From Synechococcus sp. WH 5701 (GTDB taxonomy: Bacteria > Cyanobacteriota > Cyanobacteriia > PCC-6307 > Cyanobiaceae), in assembly GCF_000153045.1 (NCBI RefSeq), contig NZ_CH724159.1, positions 475,259 through 539,258 of the forward strand: 64,000 bases of DNA, given 5' to 3'. Shown piece after piece: positions 29,966-38,847 of this stretch (positions within the stretch are counted from its first letter, which is position 1; each line of letters opens with the position of its first letter). Under the pieces are notes generated by a model. It saw only the letters and a program-made list of their open reading frames with translations, was not told the origin of the DNA and made no database searches. A program made the translations under genes and the position numbers.

Positions 29966-30037
29966 GGGTCGCTAGCTCAGCGGTAGAGCACTCGGCTTTT
30001 AACCGATTGGTCCTGAGTTCGAATCTCAGGCGACCCA
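29966..30037 (+). tRNA. tRNA-Lys (UUU)
   Basis: A 72-nt cloverleaf without encoded CCA. Acceptor 'gggtcgc' pairs with 'gcgaccc' and A30037 is the discriminator. The D-arm has 'agctcagcggtagagc', the anticodon loop reads 'cttttaa' with anticodon TTT, and the T-arm is 'cctgag ttcgaat ctcagg'. A degenerate copy of its 3' half lies at 37450-37486, consistent with use as an integration site. Confidence 0.95.
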
Positions 30038-30138
30038 TCTTTGGCAACGACTGGGATCTCAGTCAAAAACCAAGTACTCAGCAGGTTTTCTAGGTTCTGA
30101 ATCGGCTCAGTTCTTGTGCCTGAGACAGTCACACGGTG

Positions 30139-31129
30139 TCAGGCGGATCCAGCATGAGGCTGTTTTCTGTCCTTAGGCACCAACCACTGCCCGGTTGTGT
30201 TCGCCGTCAGCCCGAACACCGCCACGTCGAGGCGTGACTTGTAATCCGTACCAGCGAAGCCGGTGTTGGCGGGGAATGACCCAGCTGTTCTTCAGCGTCC
30301 CCGCCAGCGGCATGGTGCCGAGCGCCAAATCTCCGATCTGGGAGGACGCTTTCTTCATCTGGCCGAGGATCATCGGATTCACGTTCTCCGGCTTCCACTG
30401 CTTGCCCAGCTGAATGCCGAGATAGTTGAACGACTGCAGCAGCGCGTTGATCTGGCTGGCCGGCAGCGGGTTCTCATTCATGGCTGCCGAAAAGATCGAC
30501 CAGAACTGCAGAGGGTCGTCGAACTCCATGTGGCTGGTGGCTACCTCCGGCTTCAACTTCGAGACTTCGTAGCCGTAGGCGATGGGCTTCGGCGCAGCGC
30601 CATCCTTGTATTGCGAGAGCTGCCGGATACTCTCCCTTCCAGCTTGGTCCTACAAGGGCAAACTTGCCGTCCTTGTGTAGCCGGAGGCTCCGCCAGCCGG
30701 ATAGGCGAAAGCGTTGGTCCACATGTCGACAATTTCGATCATGCAGGAGCGACTGCCGGAGTCGGGCGCGGTGAGGATGACGGGTTCGGCCCCAAGATCA
30801 GCAAAGCCAAAGCCATCGATCACATCGAAGTTCGGTGATACGTAGCCCGATTCAGTGGCCAATTGTGGCGTGGAGGTGTCCTCCATGCGCCAGATGCTGT
30901 TGGGTGCCGCCTTGGGCTTAGGGCCAACGGCCACGGTGGAGCGCAGGCTGTACATGGCGAAGAGCGGGGCGCCGTAGGTCGCGGCCTGAACCGCCATGGG
31001 ATCAGTCCAGTCCTCGATGGCCTTCGCCTACTCTGGTGAGGCTTCCGGTTGTTTCGCCAGGACTGAGATTCTTGGCGCAGCCATCGCAAAGCCTAATGCC
31101 AAGGCCATCAAAGCCACGCTAAACTTCAT
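30139..31129 (-). pseudogene. DUF1254/DUF1214-type protein, multiply disrupted
   Basis: Pieces in three frames rebuild one exported protein. ATG 31129 starts a signal peptide ('MKFSVALMALALGFAMAAP'), then 'KQPEASPE', an in-frame TAG at 31028-31030, and in the same frame 'AKAIEDWTDPMAVQAATYGA', 'EPVILTAPDSGSR', 'IVDMWTNAFAYPAGGASGYT'. A frameshift near 30675 leads to 'KDGKFALVGPSWKGEYP', another near 30620 to 'LSQYKDGAAPKPIAYGYEV' and 'MEFDDPLQFWSIFSAAMNEN', and a third near 30280 to 'NTGFAGTDYKSRLDVAVFG' ending at 30139. With one nonsense and three frame breaks it cannot make a full product. Confidence 0.75.
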
Positions 31130-31318
31130 TGCACCTGCGCTGAATGTCAAGCCCATGGGGAATGCAATTGATGCAATCCCGTTTGGCATTTTTAGAGTTG
31201 CCTGGAATTTGCAATCATTGCCTTGGCGATTGTCAGGCTTTCCCAATGCGCCAAGAAGTTGATTGCACGAGTTCTGGTTTGCTGCAGGTGTGGTTCTCCT
31301 TGAAAACTGTCGGCCGAG

Positions 31319-32296
31319 ATGAAGCGTTTTCTCTTGCTGTTGTCCTTCGCACTGACACCTGCGGCAATCGCCAGTCCCAATCCTTCGAGCCAGTCCAAGG
31401 CCGCTGATCCATCGGGCATCCCTGCGCCCTTTCTTCAACTCCTGACACTCGATCAGACCGTGACGGTCGATCAGGACTCCACCCCTGCGTCGTTGGTCCA
31501 GGCTTCGCCAGAGAGCGAGCAACGTGCATCGGATTCGGGCGATGGCAAATCGACAGAGGAAGCAGCGGCAGCACTTGCCAAGGCAGCACAGAATCCGATC
31601 GCCAACCTGATCAGTCTGCCCTTTCAGAACAACACCATTTTCGGTTACGGACCGCTGGGAAAGCGAACCCAGAATGTTCTCAACATTCAACCGGTCATAC
31701 CGGTTCCACTCAGCAAGGATTTGCTGTTGGTCACCCGCACGATTGTTCCATTCATCTATCAACCCACTTCGGCATCAGGGAATACAGGTGAGTTTGGCCT
31801 TGGGGACATCAATCCCCAGTTTTATTTCAGCCCAAGAACCAACAGCAACATCACCTGGGGCCTCGGGCCTACATTTGTTCTTCCTACGGCCACACAGTCG
31901 CTCACCGGCCAGGGTAAATGGAGCGCAGGCCCAGCCGCTGTGGTGGTGGTCACCACCAAGCACATGGTCTTCGGCGCCGTCGGTAACAATGTCTGGTCGT
32001 TTGCCGGGGCCAGTGATCGCCAGTCGGTCAATCAGTTCCTGGTGCAGCCTTTCCTGAATTACAACCTGCCCAAGGGGTGGTACCTGGTGTCGGCTCCGAT
32101 CATCACCTCCAATTGGCAAGCCCCCGAGGGGGACGAAGAATGGACGGTTCCCATCGGCGGTGGTGTTGGCAGGGTGTTCGCAATCGGTGAGCAGAAAGTG
32201 AACGCCACTCTTCAGGCTTACTGGAATGTGGTCAAGCCCAGCGGAGCAGGGGATTGGACCCTGAGGGCACAATTCCAGTTTCTTTTTCCCCGCTGA
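31319..32296 (+). CDS. outer-membrane beta-barrel-like protein ('neuromedin U'/MetA-pathway type)
   Basis: The 325-aa protein starts with a signal peptide ('MKRFLLLLSFALTPAAIA'). After a Ser/Gln-rich linker it has 'LAKAAQNPIANLISLPFQNN', 'GKRTQNVLNIQPVIPVPLSK', 'LLLVTRTIVPFIYQP', 'GEFGLGDINPQFYFSP' and ends in 'TLRAQFQFLFPR', with the C-terminal aromatic-x pattern of outer-membrane strands. Such proteins are often annotated as neuromedin U or transporters and frequently occur beside DUF1254 genes, as here. It seems intact. The cargo is unknown. Stop at 32294-32296. Confidence 0.75.
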   Translation: MKRFLLLLSFALTPAAIASPNPSSQSKAADPSGIPAPFLQLLTLDQTVTVDQDSTPASLVQASPESEQRASDSGDGKSTEEAAAALAKAAQNPIANLISLPFQNNTIFGYGPLGKRTQNVLNIQPVIPVPLSKDLLLVTRTIVPFIYQPTSASGNTGEFGLGDINPQFYFSPRTNSNITWGLGPTFVLPTATQSLTGQGKWSAGPAAVVVVTTKHMVFGAVGNNVWSFAGASDRQSVNQFLVQPFLNYNLPKGWYLVSAPIITSNWQAPEGDEEWTVPIGGGVGRVFAIGEQKVNATLQAYWNVVKPSGAGDWTLRAQFQFLFPR

Positions 32297-32949
32297 TTAT
32301 GGTGCTCCCCCAGCTAAAAAACTCCTGATTCTGATTTAATGGAAGATATTAATCGCTCTAGTTATCACCCTGTTGGCGTTGATCAATCCGCCTCCTTCCA
32401 GCGTTGTTCTCGCGTTCATGGCTCTAACCCTGCTCGAGCAGCGGCCTGAAGGCATCCCATGGAATTGTCTCAGATAAGGTCGCTAACGAGGGCTTCTTCT
32501 GTTCAAGGCTGTGGATACGATACGCTTCTTCTCATGCCAGAATCCACGCTGTCCCATTCAGCTGTATTCAACTGAACCAATTCTATTGTGTCTTTAACAG
32601 GTTGCCAGGGTGTGGCGACAATTTTTCGAGGTGCTCTTAGATGATCTACGGAGACGAGTCTGCGCAAAGTCTAGAGCCGAACTAAGAGGCTAAGTAGCGG
32701 AATCGAGATATGAGCAGTCACAAGGAGTTCGGGTTGTATCCAGTGCTTCCTGAAGATCACAAGATCGCCTCCGGCGCAAGAGTTTTAACGGCTGGTCGCC
32801 ATGGGTATCGCAAGTTGTTGGTGATCAGTGAGCTGGTGAGGCACTAAAAGATCCTGCATCACTCAGACACCAGAAGCCTTCAGGATCGAATCGTCAGTTT
32901 GACTCAGCCTCACATCAGCCCACCGAGAGCCATGTGGCAGCTGTTTCGG
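32297..32949. other. 653-bp intergenic stretch in the tRNA-Lys island
   Basis: No convincing gene. One short plus-strand frame (32710-32847, 45 codons) begins with ATG but has no good ribosome site and no recognisable motif. Composition is lower in GC than the flanks, as in other parts of the island. Confidence 0.5.
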
Positions 32950-35502
32950 TTACGGATCCCCGGATCGCGCGGTAGCCAGCGGCTCCAGGAGCAGGGCCTG
33001 GCTGTCTTCCAGGGTGATCGGCGCTCCGAGCAGCTGGTCGCCCGAGATCTCCAGCCCCGGAGAGCCCAGCAGCAGATTCCAGCCGGCTGTCTGATCCGGG
33101 AACAACTCCGGCAGGCGGATGGCCATTGCCTCCCCGCCCATATGGGCGACCAGGGCCACCGCTGACCCGTCGCCGGAGGTGACCTGGCTGGCGGCAGGTT
33201 CCGCCTGCAGCGGTGCCCGCCGCAATCCATAAAAGATCGTGGTGGTGGGTGTGGTGAGCAGATCCAGGCGGTCGTCGCTGCCCGCCAGATTTTCGCCCAG
33301 CCAGGGCCGGGCCCGACGGAACTGGCGCAGGGCGAGGTTGAAGTTCGCCTGCACGGGCTCCACCCGATCTTCGTGCCGCCAGATGTTGCAGGCCGCGTGC
33401 ATGTCCTCCATGAAGCGGCGGGAAAAGGCTTTCAACCAGGCCACATCAAGCACCGTGGCATCGCCGTCGGCATCGGCCGGCGCGACGCTCTGGCACGCCG
33501 CCACCATGCGTTCAAGGTCGTAGTCGGTGGTCGCGATCGCCTCGCCGAGGGCGGCAAGGAACTGGCGCAGCGCATCGAACTCCGTGAACCCCAGCTGCTT
33601 GAGGGTCGGAAACAGGCTGGGATCGTGGAACTGCTCGGGGCTGATCTGCCAGTTGAGAAATCCTGGCCCCTCCTCCGCCACCACCTTCACGCCGTAGCGG
33701 TCGTCGGTGTTGCGGAAGAATCCCCAGGGCGCTCGCATCAGGCAGTGGATGAAGTCCATCGGCAAGCCCGGAGCGAATCCGTAGTTGAGCGCTCCGATCG
33801 CCGGGTTGTCGTAGGCATTGGCCAGCACGTCCGGCAGCGTGCTGCCCAGCCGAAGGTTGATCGCCTGCGTCGCTGCCACCTGGGTGCCGCGACGCAGGGT
33901 GTCGTGGTTGCCGCAGCCGGTGACCCAGCGCGAGCCGAACTTCGTCATTTCGCATACCCGCCGCCACTTATGCGCCCAGAACCCCTGCAACGCCGGGGTG
34001 TTGTGGGCAAAGATCAGCGGTCCCCACTGGTAGGCATCCGGGCGCAGGTCCACCAGATCGCGGTAGGTGGAGATTTCCTCCCAGCCCTCCGCCGGCCAGG
34101 GGCGGCCGTCCTCGTAGATCACGAAGGGTCGCCAGCGGGCAGGGCCGATCTCCTGCACCAGATCACCCATGGCCAGGAGATAGGGATCGTCGTACTCCAC
34201 CCGCTCGCTGAGCGGATTGAAGTACTTAAAGTCCTGGCCGCCGTCAATGCGGATTCCATCGGCACCGGTGTTGACCTTGCGGCGCTGCATCTCCAGCAGG
34301 ATCGCGCGCACGACCGGGTTCTGGTGGTTCATATCCTGGCCGTACATGTTCGGCCCCTTGAGGTAACGCCCATTCAGCAGATCCGCCGCCTGGTTGTCGG
34401 CGTGGCCGTACACCAGGTCGTAAATCAGTCGGATCGGGCCGGTGGGGAAGTTGTGCAACTCGGCGACGAAGTCCACCAGCTCATCGGGCCGCAGGGTCTC
34501 CAGCAGGGCGGGATTGGTGGCGGCGCTGCCGAAGATCAGCACGTCGTACCCCCAGTTCTGCAGCTCGGGGCGGCGCAGCCTCACCTTGACCCTCCCCGGG
34601 GTGCTCAGGATCCCCTCGGTCTCGGGATCCAGGCTGCTCTCGTCGTCGGGCCGCAGGCTGAAAGTATCGTCGTCGTCAGCCGTGCCGGCCCTCGGCTCCA
34701 CATTGGGCTCAATCGGCAGCAGCTGCACGGCGTCGTACCCCACCAGATTGGTCTCGGCGGGGGTGAGGGGCAAACCCGTGCGCACTTTGCCGGCCAGCTC
34801 CTGGAAGAGGGCGGTGAGACCAGAGATGTAGCTGTTCGGGGAGGCGGTGCGCACATGCAGCTGGAGGATGTTGCCGGGCGCAGGGATCTCAACCACCGAC
34901 GGACTGCTGCCATGCTCGTCCACTGGCTGGGTTGCCAGCTCGGCGGCCATCGCCTCGTAGTAGGCACGGTCGGCGCGGCGCCGCTGCAGCCCCTCGAGGT
35001 CGTAGACCTCGGCAGGGGCTTGGACCCCGAACGGATAGGACACTGCCAGGGGATCACCCACCACACGCACGTCGTTGCTGTCGGGGGAGAGGTAGCGCAG
35101 CCAATAGAGCGAGCCGATCGTGTCGGCGTCGCCGGCGCGCAGGCCGCTCACCACTCCCCAGCGGTAGTCCCCCTGCTTCTCCAGCTGCACCGCATCGCGC
35201 TGGAAGCGCACCGTCTGCTCAGGGCGCCTGGGATCCATCGACTCCAGCGGGGTGAATACCTCCAGCAGGATGTTGCGAGGCTGAATCAGGTCCCCGGCGA
35301 GCTCCGGAGTCCAGAAGCCGATCGTGGTGAGCCCGCCAGGCTGCCAGTGGGCGCCGAGGCGAGTGGCGAAATGACGGGCCTTCTCGAGGGTGGTGGCGTC
35401 GCTGCTCTCGATTGCCGCGGCCCAGGCCAGCAGCTCCGCCGTGGGCCCGGCCTCGAGCGCCACCGGAGCCGGGGAAACGGGAGAACGGGAGCCTTCGGAC
35501 AC
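32950..35502 (-). CDS. gghA: GH13-like glycosidase, probable glucosylglycerol hydrolase
   Basis: The 850-aa protein contains a GH13-type (beta/alpha)8 pattern: 'YDAVQLLPIEPN', 'GPIRLIYDLVYGHADNQA', 'GADGIRIDGGQDFKYF' (motif II, with the nucleophile-region Asp) and 'WVTGCGNHDTLRRGT' (motif IV-like NHD). The N-terminal ~200 residues resemble the cyanobacterial glucosylglycerol hydrolase (slr1670-type) region. That enzyme breaks down the osmolyte glucosylglycerol when salt stress ends. The family match is from memory and the assignment is an inference; sucrose- or trehalose-linked GH13 activity is the alternative. It is intact, inside a decayed island, and its GC is high like the core genome. 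Confidence 0.6.
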   Translation of the reverse strand: MSEGSRSPVSPAPVALEAGPTAELLAWAAAIESSDATTLEKARHFATRLGAHWQPGGLTTIGFWTPELAGDLIQPRNILLEVFTPLESMDPRRPEQTVRFQRDAVQLEKQGDYRWGVVSGLRAGDADTIGSLYWLRYLSPDSNDVRVVGDPLAVSYPFGVQAPAEVYDLEGLQRRRADRAYYEAMAAELATQPVDEHGSSPSVVEIPAPGNILQLHVRTASPNSYISGLTALFQELAGKVRTGLPLTPAETNLVGYDAVQLLPIEPNVEPRAGTADDDDTFSLRPDDESSLDPETEGILSTPGRVKVRLRRPELQNWGYDVLIFGSAATNPALLETLRPDELVDFVAELHNFPTGPIRLIYDLVYGHADNQAADLLNGRYLKGPNMYGQDMNHQNPVVRAILLEMQRRKVNTGADGIRIDGGQDFKYFNPLSERVEYDDPYLLAMGDLVQEIGPARWRPFVIYEDGRPWPAEGWEEISTYRDLVDLRPDAYQWGPLIFAHNTPALQGFWAHKWRRVCEMTKFGSRWVTGCGNHDTLRRGTQVAATQAINLRLGSTLPDVLANAYDNPAIGALNYGFAPGLPMDFIHCLMRAPWGFFRNTDDRYGVKVVAEEGPGFLNWQISPEQFHDPSLFPTLKQLGFTEFDALRQFLAALGEAIATTDYDLERMVAACQSVAPADADGDATVLDVAWLKAFSRRFMEDMHAACNIWRHEDRVEPVQANFNLALRQFRRARPWLGENLAGSDDRLDLLTTPTTTIFYGLRRAPLQAEPAASQVTSGDGSAVALVAHMGGEAMAIRLPELFPDQTAGWNLLLGSPGLEISGDQLLGAPITLEDSQALLLEPLATARSGDP

Positions 35503-36074
35503 GGTGTCTGCAGAGCGGGATCACAACACAGGCAGGCTGCCAGCCGCCCCAGCTGCAGCCACAGGGTGCCACGGCTCGGTTGCGGCGCTGCCGACCAGAA
35601 CTCAAAGGCGTATCTATCGCTCCCGTAGCGGGGGTCATGGCCCGTGCAAGTGTTCTGATCGAGACCTTTGCGGAGATTCAGAGGGCTTGATTTCATTTCT
35701 ACGAGGCGCGCTCGAGACTTTGATTGTTCGCTTTTGATACACGTGCGTGCACCTTGTTGTTCACGACATTGTCTCGACTGACTACTTTTTGATGGCAGGC
35801 TGCAGGCGATCACGTGTAGGCATGAGGCGACCAGTGCTTTAAGCGTAACTTGCTCTAGTTGTTTTTAGATATACTAATGAAAATGCGCTTGTCGTGGATA
35901 AGCTGTGTACCATAAAGCGGCGATCTGCTCCGGCTATCGCTGCCCCTGGGGGGCGGACAAGAAACTATTGCTATCGAAGCAGACTTGATCGCGGCCTGTC
36001 CACTCAAGGGGCTTGTTCAAAGGTGTCGCTTCTCCTCAGGCAACCTCTCCGAGCCTTCGCTTCGCCATCAACAC
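35503..36074. other. 572-bp intergenic stretch upstream of gghA
   Basis: No gene found. It must hold the gghA promoter (minus strand). The segment 35700-35900 is clearly AT-richer than its surroundings. Short open frames here have no family pattern. Confidence 0.5.
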
Positions 36075-36383
36075 TCAGGCTACCTCCGCTTCACTTCTCA
36101 CACTAGCGCTCAACTTCAGGCCCAAGGCCGACACGACCTTGAGGATGGTGTCAAAACTCGGACTGCGCTCTCCAGACAATGCCTTATAGAGACTTTCTCT
36201 GGATAACCCTGAATCCCTGGCCACCTTGGTCATACCTTGTGCCCGTGCGATGTCACCCAGTGCCTTAGCAATGAAGGCCACATCCCCATCCGCCTCCTCA
36301 ATACATGCCTCGAGATAAGCCGCCATCTCTTCCGGAGTTCGTAGATGCTCGGCAACGTCGTAGGGGCTGGTCATGATTTTCAT
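36075..36383 (-). CDS. HTH antitoxin of a HigBA/RelE-type addiction module
   Basis: A 102-aa protein starting at ATG 36383: 'YDVAEHLRTPEEMAAYLEAC', 'DVAFIAKALGDIARAQGMTK', 'VARDSGLSRESLYKALSGER' (helix-turn-helix) and 'SPSFDTILKVVSALGLKL'. It matches the small XRE-type antidote proteins encoded after their toxin. Its ATG overlaps the toxin stop by one base. The toxin gene upstream carries a nonsense codon, so this antitoxin is an orphan. It may still repress its own promoter. Confidence 0.8.
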   Translation of the reverse strand: MKIMTSPYDVAEHLRTPEEMAAYLEACIEEADGDVAFIAKALGDIARAQGMTKVARDSGLSRESLYKALSGERSPSFDTILKVVSALGLKLSASVRSEAEVA

Positions 36384-36700
36384 CAGATTTCCTCAGTCAG
36401 ATTGTCTGCCAGCAGAAGGGCCTCATCAATGTCCCTGACTTGTGAGGTCTTGCCTCCACCAGCCAGAAGGATGATCAATGCAGATCCCCTCTGCAGCTAG
36501 TAGACCCTGAGTCCTGGGCCATAGTTGATCCGCAACTCCGAAACGCCGGCCCCAGCGGGCTTTACGTCACCAGGATTGCCGCAGATGAGGCGTTCAATCC
36601 TGGCCTGAACCTTCGCCCTGGCCCTCAGATCACGTAAACCCTCAAGCCATTGGACGAAGCGCTCTGTCTGGCGGACTTCAACGATGAACCAACTGTAGCC
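36383..36700 (-). pseudogene. RelE/HigB-like toxin with internal TAG and no start codon
   Basis: One minus-strand frame reads 'FIVEVRQTERFVQWLEGLRD', 'RARAKVQARIERLICGNPGD', 'VKPAGAGVSELRINYGPGLR' then V-Y, TAG (36497-36499), 'LQRGSALIILLAGGGKTSQV' and 'RDIDEALLLADNLTEEI', stop 36383-36385. This is the standard addiction-module killer layout, in which an aromatic or similar residue should stand at the TAG before 'x-R-G'. No ATG, GTG or TTG precedes the conserved start in frame; a stop lies eight codons upstream of 'FIVEVR'. Two separate lesions indicate an inactive toxin. Confidence 0.8.
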
Positions 36701-36711
36701 GCTTGGCTACA
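36694..36711. repeat. short perfect inverted repeat
   Basis: 'tgtagcc' and 'ggctaca' separated by 'gctt', at the 5' edge of the broken toxin gene. It could be an operator or a chance hairpin of the former toxin-antitoxin promoter. Confidence 0.3.
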
Positions 36712-37449
36712 GCAACGCAACGCTGCCTTGCTGGCACCCATCATGGACGACACATTCTTCGAGCGCTGAATAGACGGATCCGCATAACATCCCCCTCCTC
36801 TTCCTCTAGCAGCATAAGGGCGCTGGGCCCTGAGGCCAGCACTGCCGAACCCCTATGATGGTATGGGTTCTTGGACAGGCGCATTGAGTCCCAGTATCTT
36901 ATTTGGGTCCGCATAAGATTGTTCAGTATGTTGCATAATCTCACCTTGGTGGATGATGCCTAAAAGGTCTTGGTCTGTGCGGCTTAGGCCTGCTTCAGTT
37001 TCATCCGTTTTGCTGAACATTTTCTCGAGGCTTTAACTGCCATCGTAGGGAAGTAGAAAAAGGGTGGGTTGAATACAGCCTCCCTATCCGACCTCCTTCT
37101 TCTTCCGTATGAGTCGACTGGCCAGGGACCTGCGCTGCCTGCAAGTTAGTCAGTCTGTGGGCGGCTACGCTCTGATCGTCAATGTCAAAGGCGAAGCTGC
37201 GAGGAGCTTCTACCTCCCTCTTGGAGGGCAGCCAGGCCAGTCTTGAGCCCATGTGTCGCGGAACCTGCGGAGGGTGAGGGGTTCCAGCAGTCCGAATGGG
37301 GAAGGAGGCTGTCCAGTCAGTAACGCTCACGCTGACTCCCGGAATGCTTTGGTCCACCAGTAAGACTGGAATGGGATAGCCAGGGTCCTGTCAGTTGGTC
37401 AATACAGACTGGTCATAGCAATGGATCTGCCTGTTTTACAATTTGGCAC
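36712..37449. other. 738-bp stretch without a supported gene
   Basis: Frames of 67 and 118 codons occur on the minus strand but lack family patterns and sit in mixed-composition DNA. The phrase 'tccgcataa' occurs twice (near 36779 and 36908). I see no transposase signature. This is probably island debris. Confidence 0.4.
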
Positions 37450-37486
37450 CACCGATTGGTCCGGAGTTCGAATCTCAGGTGGTCCA
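37450..37486 (+). repeat. degenerate 3' half of tRNA-Lys (candidate distal att site)
   Basis: 'accgattggtcc', one mismatch, then 'gagttcgaatctcagg' copy the anticodon-stem to T-arm part of tRNA-Lys at 29966-30037; the acceptor strand has diverged to 'tggtcca'. No 5' tRNA half lies upstream, so this is not a gene. Confidence 0.8.
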
Positions 37487-37546
37487 TTGCTCACTGATCC
37501 GAGCGGACGTTGTGGTGTGCCTGCTCAAGGCGGAGAGATCAGCTGC

Positions 37547-37978
37547 TCATGGATTGAGGTTTTCCAGCACGTCGAGCCCCTTGAGCAATAACTTCTCAGA
37601 CTGTTCCTTGAGTCGTTGCTGATCTGTTTTCTTGATACAACCCTGGGTCACGTAGTTGATGCTTCGCGTGGCTGGGTGGTAGCCAACTAAGCGCAATCTG
37701 CAGAGCTCGCGCCCTGGCTGGCCGGCTTCACGCCGGAGCACGTCTCCCTCCAGGCATCGATAGCTACTCGATCCATCACGCCGGCACAGGGCCAGGTTGC
37801 GGAAGACCACATCCTTGCCCTGAGCTTTCATGCGGCTGTTGGCAAAGCTGGTGAACGAAACGGGGTCATAGCTGAAGGGCGCGGCCATGGCCTGGGCACC
37901 CAGCAGCAGTCCGGCCAGTCCCAGCGACGAAGCCGCGATCCAGCGGAACCCTTGCCGCGCCATTGCTGAGCTCCCCAT
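37547..37978 (-). CDS. exported hypothetical protein with six Cys
   Basis: A 143-aa protein with a signal peptide ('WIAASSLGLAGLLLGAQAMA', about residues 13-32, cleavage after AMA). The mature part has 'FRNLALCRRDGSSSYRCLEG', 'GRELCRLRLVGYHPATRSIN' and 'TQGCIKKTDQQ', suggesting disulphides in the periplasm. A start at the second Met ('MARQGF') is also possible. No family is recognised. Confidence 0.6.
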   Translation of the reverse strand: MGSSAMARQGFRWIAASSLGLAGLLLGAQAMAAPFSYDPVSFTSFANSRMKAQGKDVVFRNLALCRRDGSSSYRCLEGDVLRREAGQPGRELCRLRLVGYHPATRSINYVTQGCIKKTDQQRLKEQSEKLLLKGLDVLENLNP

Positions 37979-38038
37979 GTCTGAGTTTTGGCTGGAAACT
38001 CAACGGTACAGTGGTCTGTTGGATCCATCCCATGGCGC

Positions 38039-38269
38039 ATGGCTGAACCTCTCGATCATTCAGCCTCGATGGATGACACCGCGCGGCAACCGCCAGAGTT
38101 CACCCACGAGGACTGGCGACGGATCTGTGATGCCCTGCGCTATCTGGGCAGGGATCTGCACCGGCGGTCCTACGCCGTCGATGCCCAGCGGCGCGAACTG
38201 CTCTGGGCCGAGATGGATGCCTGCCTGCTACTGGCGGAGCGGATTGGCAACTCCCTGCATGAACCATAA
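38039..38269 (+). CDS. small hypothetical protein
   Basis: 76 aa from ATG 38039, with 'FTHEDWRRICDALRYLGRDL', 'HRRSYAVDAQRRELLWAEMD' and 'ACLLLAERIGNSLHEP', a compact all-helical pattern. Codon use fits the core genome. Divergent from the exported protein gene at 37547-37978. Function is unknown. Confidence 0.5.
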   Translation: MAEPLDHSASMDDTARQPPEFTHEDWRRICDALRYLGRDLHRRSYAVDAQRRELLWAEMDACLLLAERIGNSLHEP

Positions 38270-38660
38270 TCCTGATCAGGCGATGGGCGAATCCGGGCAG
38301 CCTGCAGTTATTTATGGTGCTGAATGCCTACTTTGCGCCAGAACTGATCTGGGCTGATCTTCGTACTTTGATCCTATGTTTTGATGCCATGGCCAAGATG
38401 TGCGTTGGCCGTGGTTCAAGATAATGGAGAGCGATACTTTGTGCGTCTCTGTGGTGCCAGCGATTCCTGTGGGTTGAGCGCAGGAAAACCCATCATCCAG
38501 TTTCGGACAGTTGCAACGGGCTGAACTGCTTATCATTTGCTCTCTTAATGGCCCGAGCGAATTTTCCCATTGGGTGCTGGCTATCCTGCTTCTTTGATTC
38601 TTGCTTCGCTTGTTATTGCATGCTTTCTTTTGCTTCATTCGCTCGGCCAGGCAGGAGTAG
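38270..38660. other. 391-bp AT-richer gap
   Basis: No gene recognised. A 119-codon minus-strand frame spans it but has no family pattern. It directly precedes a SulP gene fragment. Confidence 0.4.
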
Positions 38661-38790
38661 CGCATCTTCAACTACATCGGTCGCCATAGGATCCGTGGTG
38701 ATTTCTTCGGTGGCCTAACCGCTGCCGTGATCGCCCTGCCGATGGCTCTGGCCTTCGGTGTCGCCATCGGCGCCAGTGCCCCGGCCTGCT
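38661..38790 (+). pseudogene. fragment of a SulP-family anion transporter N-terminus
   Basis: After a TAG at 38658-38660 the frame reads 'RIRGDFFGGLTAAVIALPMA', then 'LAFGVAIGAS', which is the first cytosolic turn and first membrane helix of SulP transporters (sulfate permeases and the BicA bicarbonate transporter). Homology stops after about 45 codons and the frame then runs into unrelated residues. No start codon is available. It is a short relic of a larger transporter gene. Confidence 0.6.
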
Positions 38791-38847
38791 GCCCGATGAT
38801 CACGCTGGACAGAGACTGCATCAGGCCCTGTCCCACGCTGTGGAGGC

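Larger units (their letters stand above)
30038..37486. mobile_element. decayed genomic island at tRNA-Lys
   Basis: The region between tRNA-Lys and a degenerate copy of its 3' half (12 then 16 matching bases around one mismatch) has the layout left by site-specific integration into a tRNA 3' end. Inside, coding density is low, base composition is less GC-rich, and genes are broken: a DUF1254 gene and a RelE/HigB-like toxin. An intact OMP-like gene, gghA-like gene and antitoxin remain. No integrase gene is left, so mobility must be old. The boundary call is inference from the repeat. Confidence 0.6.

Noticed and set aside
32710-32847. A 45-codon plus-strand frame in the tRNA-Lys island.
   Set aside because: No ribosome site, no motif, and no neighbour context. 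It is likely chance.
30139-36700. In-frame TAG codons in both the DUF1254 gene and the toxin gene of the same island, suggesting TAG recoding.
   Set aside because: The DUF1254 gene also has three frameshifts and the toxin has no start codon. Ordinary decay explains both, and no suppressor tRNA is seen.
36651-36770. Protein-like plus-strand end ('ADFNDEPTVAAWLQQRNAAL') opposite the broken toxin.
   Set aside because: It has a stop shortly upstream, no start, and about half of it is antisense to the toxin. It is too short to assign.
37001-37357. A 118-codon minus-strand frame, considered as a transposase relic.
   Set aside because: No DDE-type or other transposase motif could be matched in either direction.
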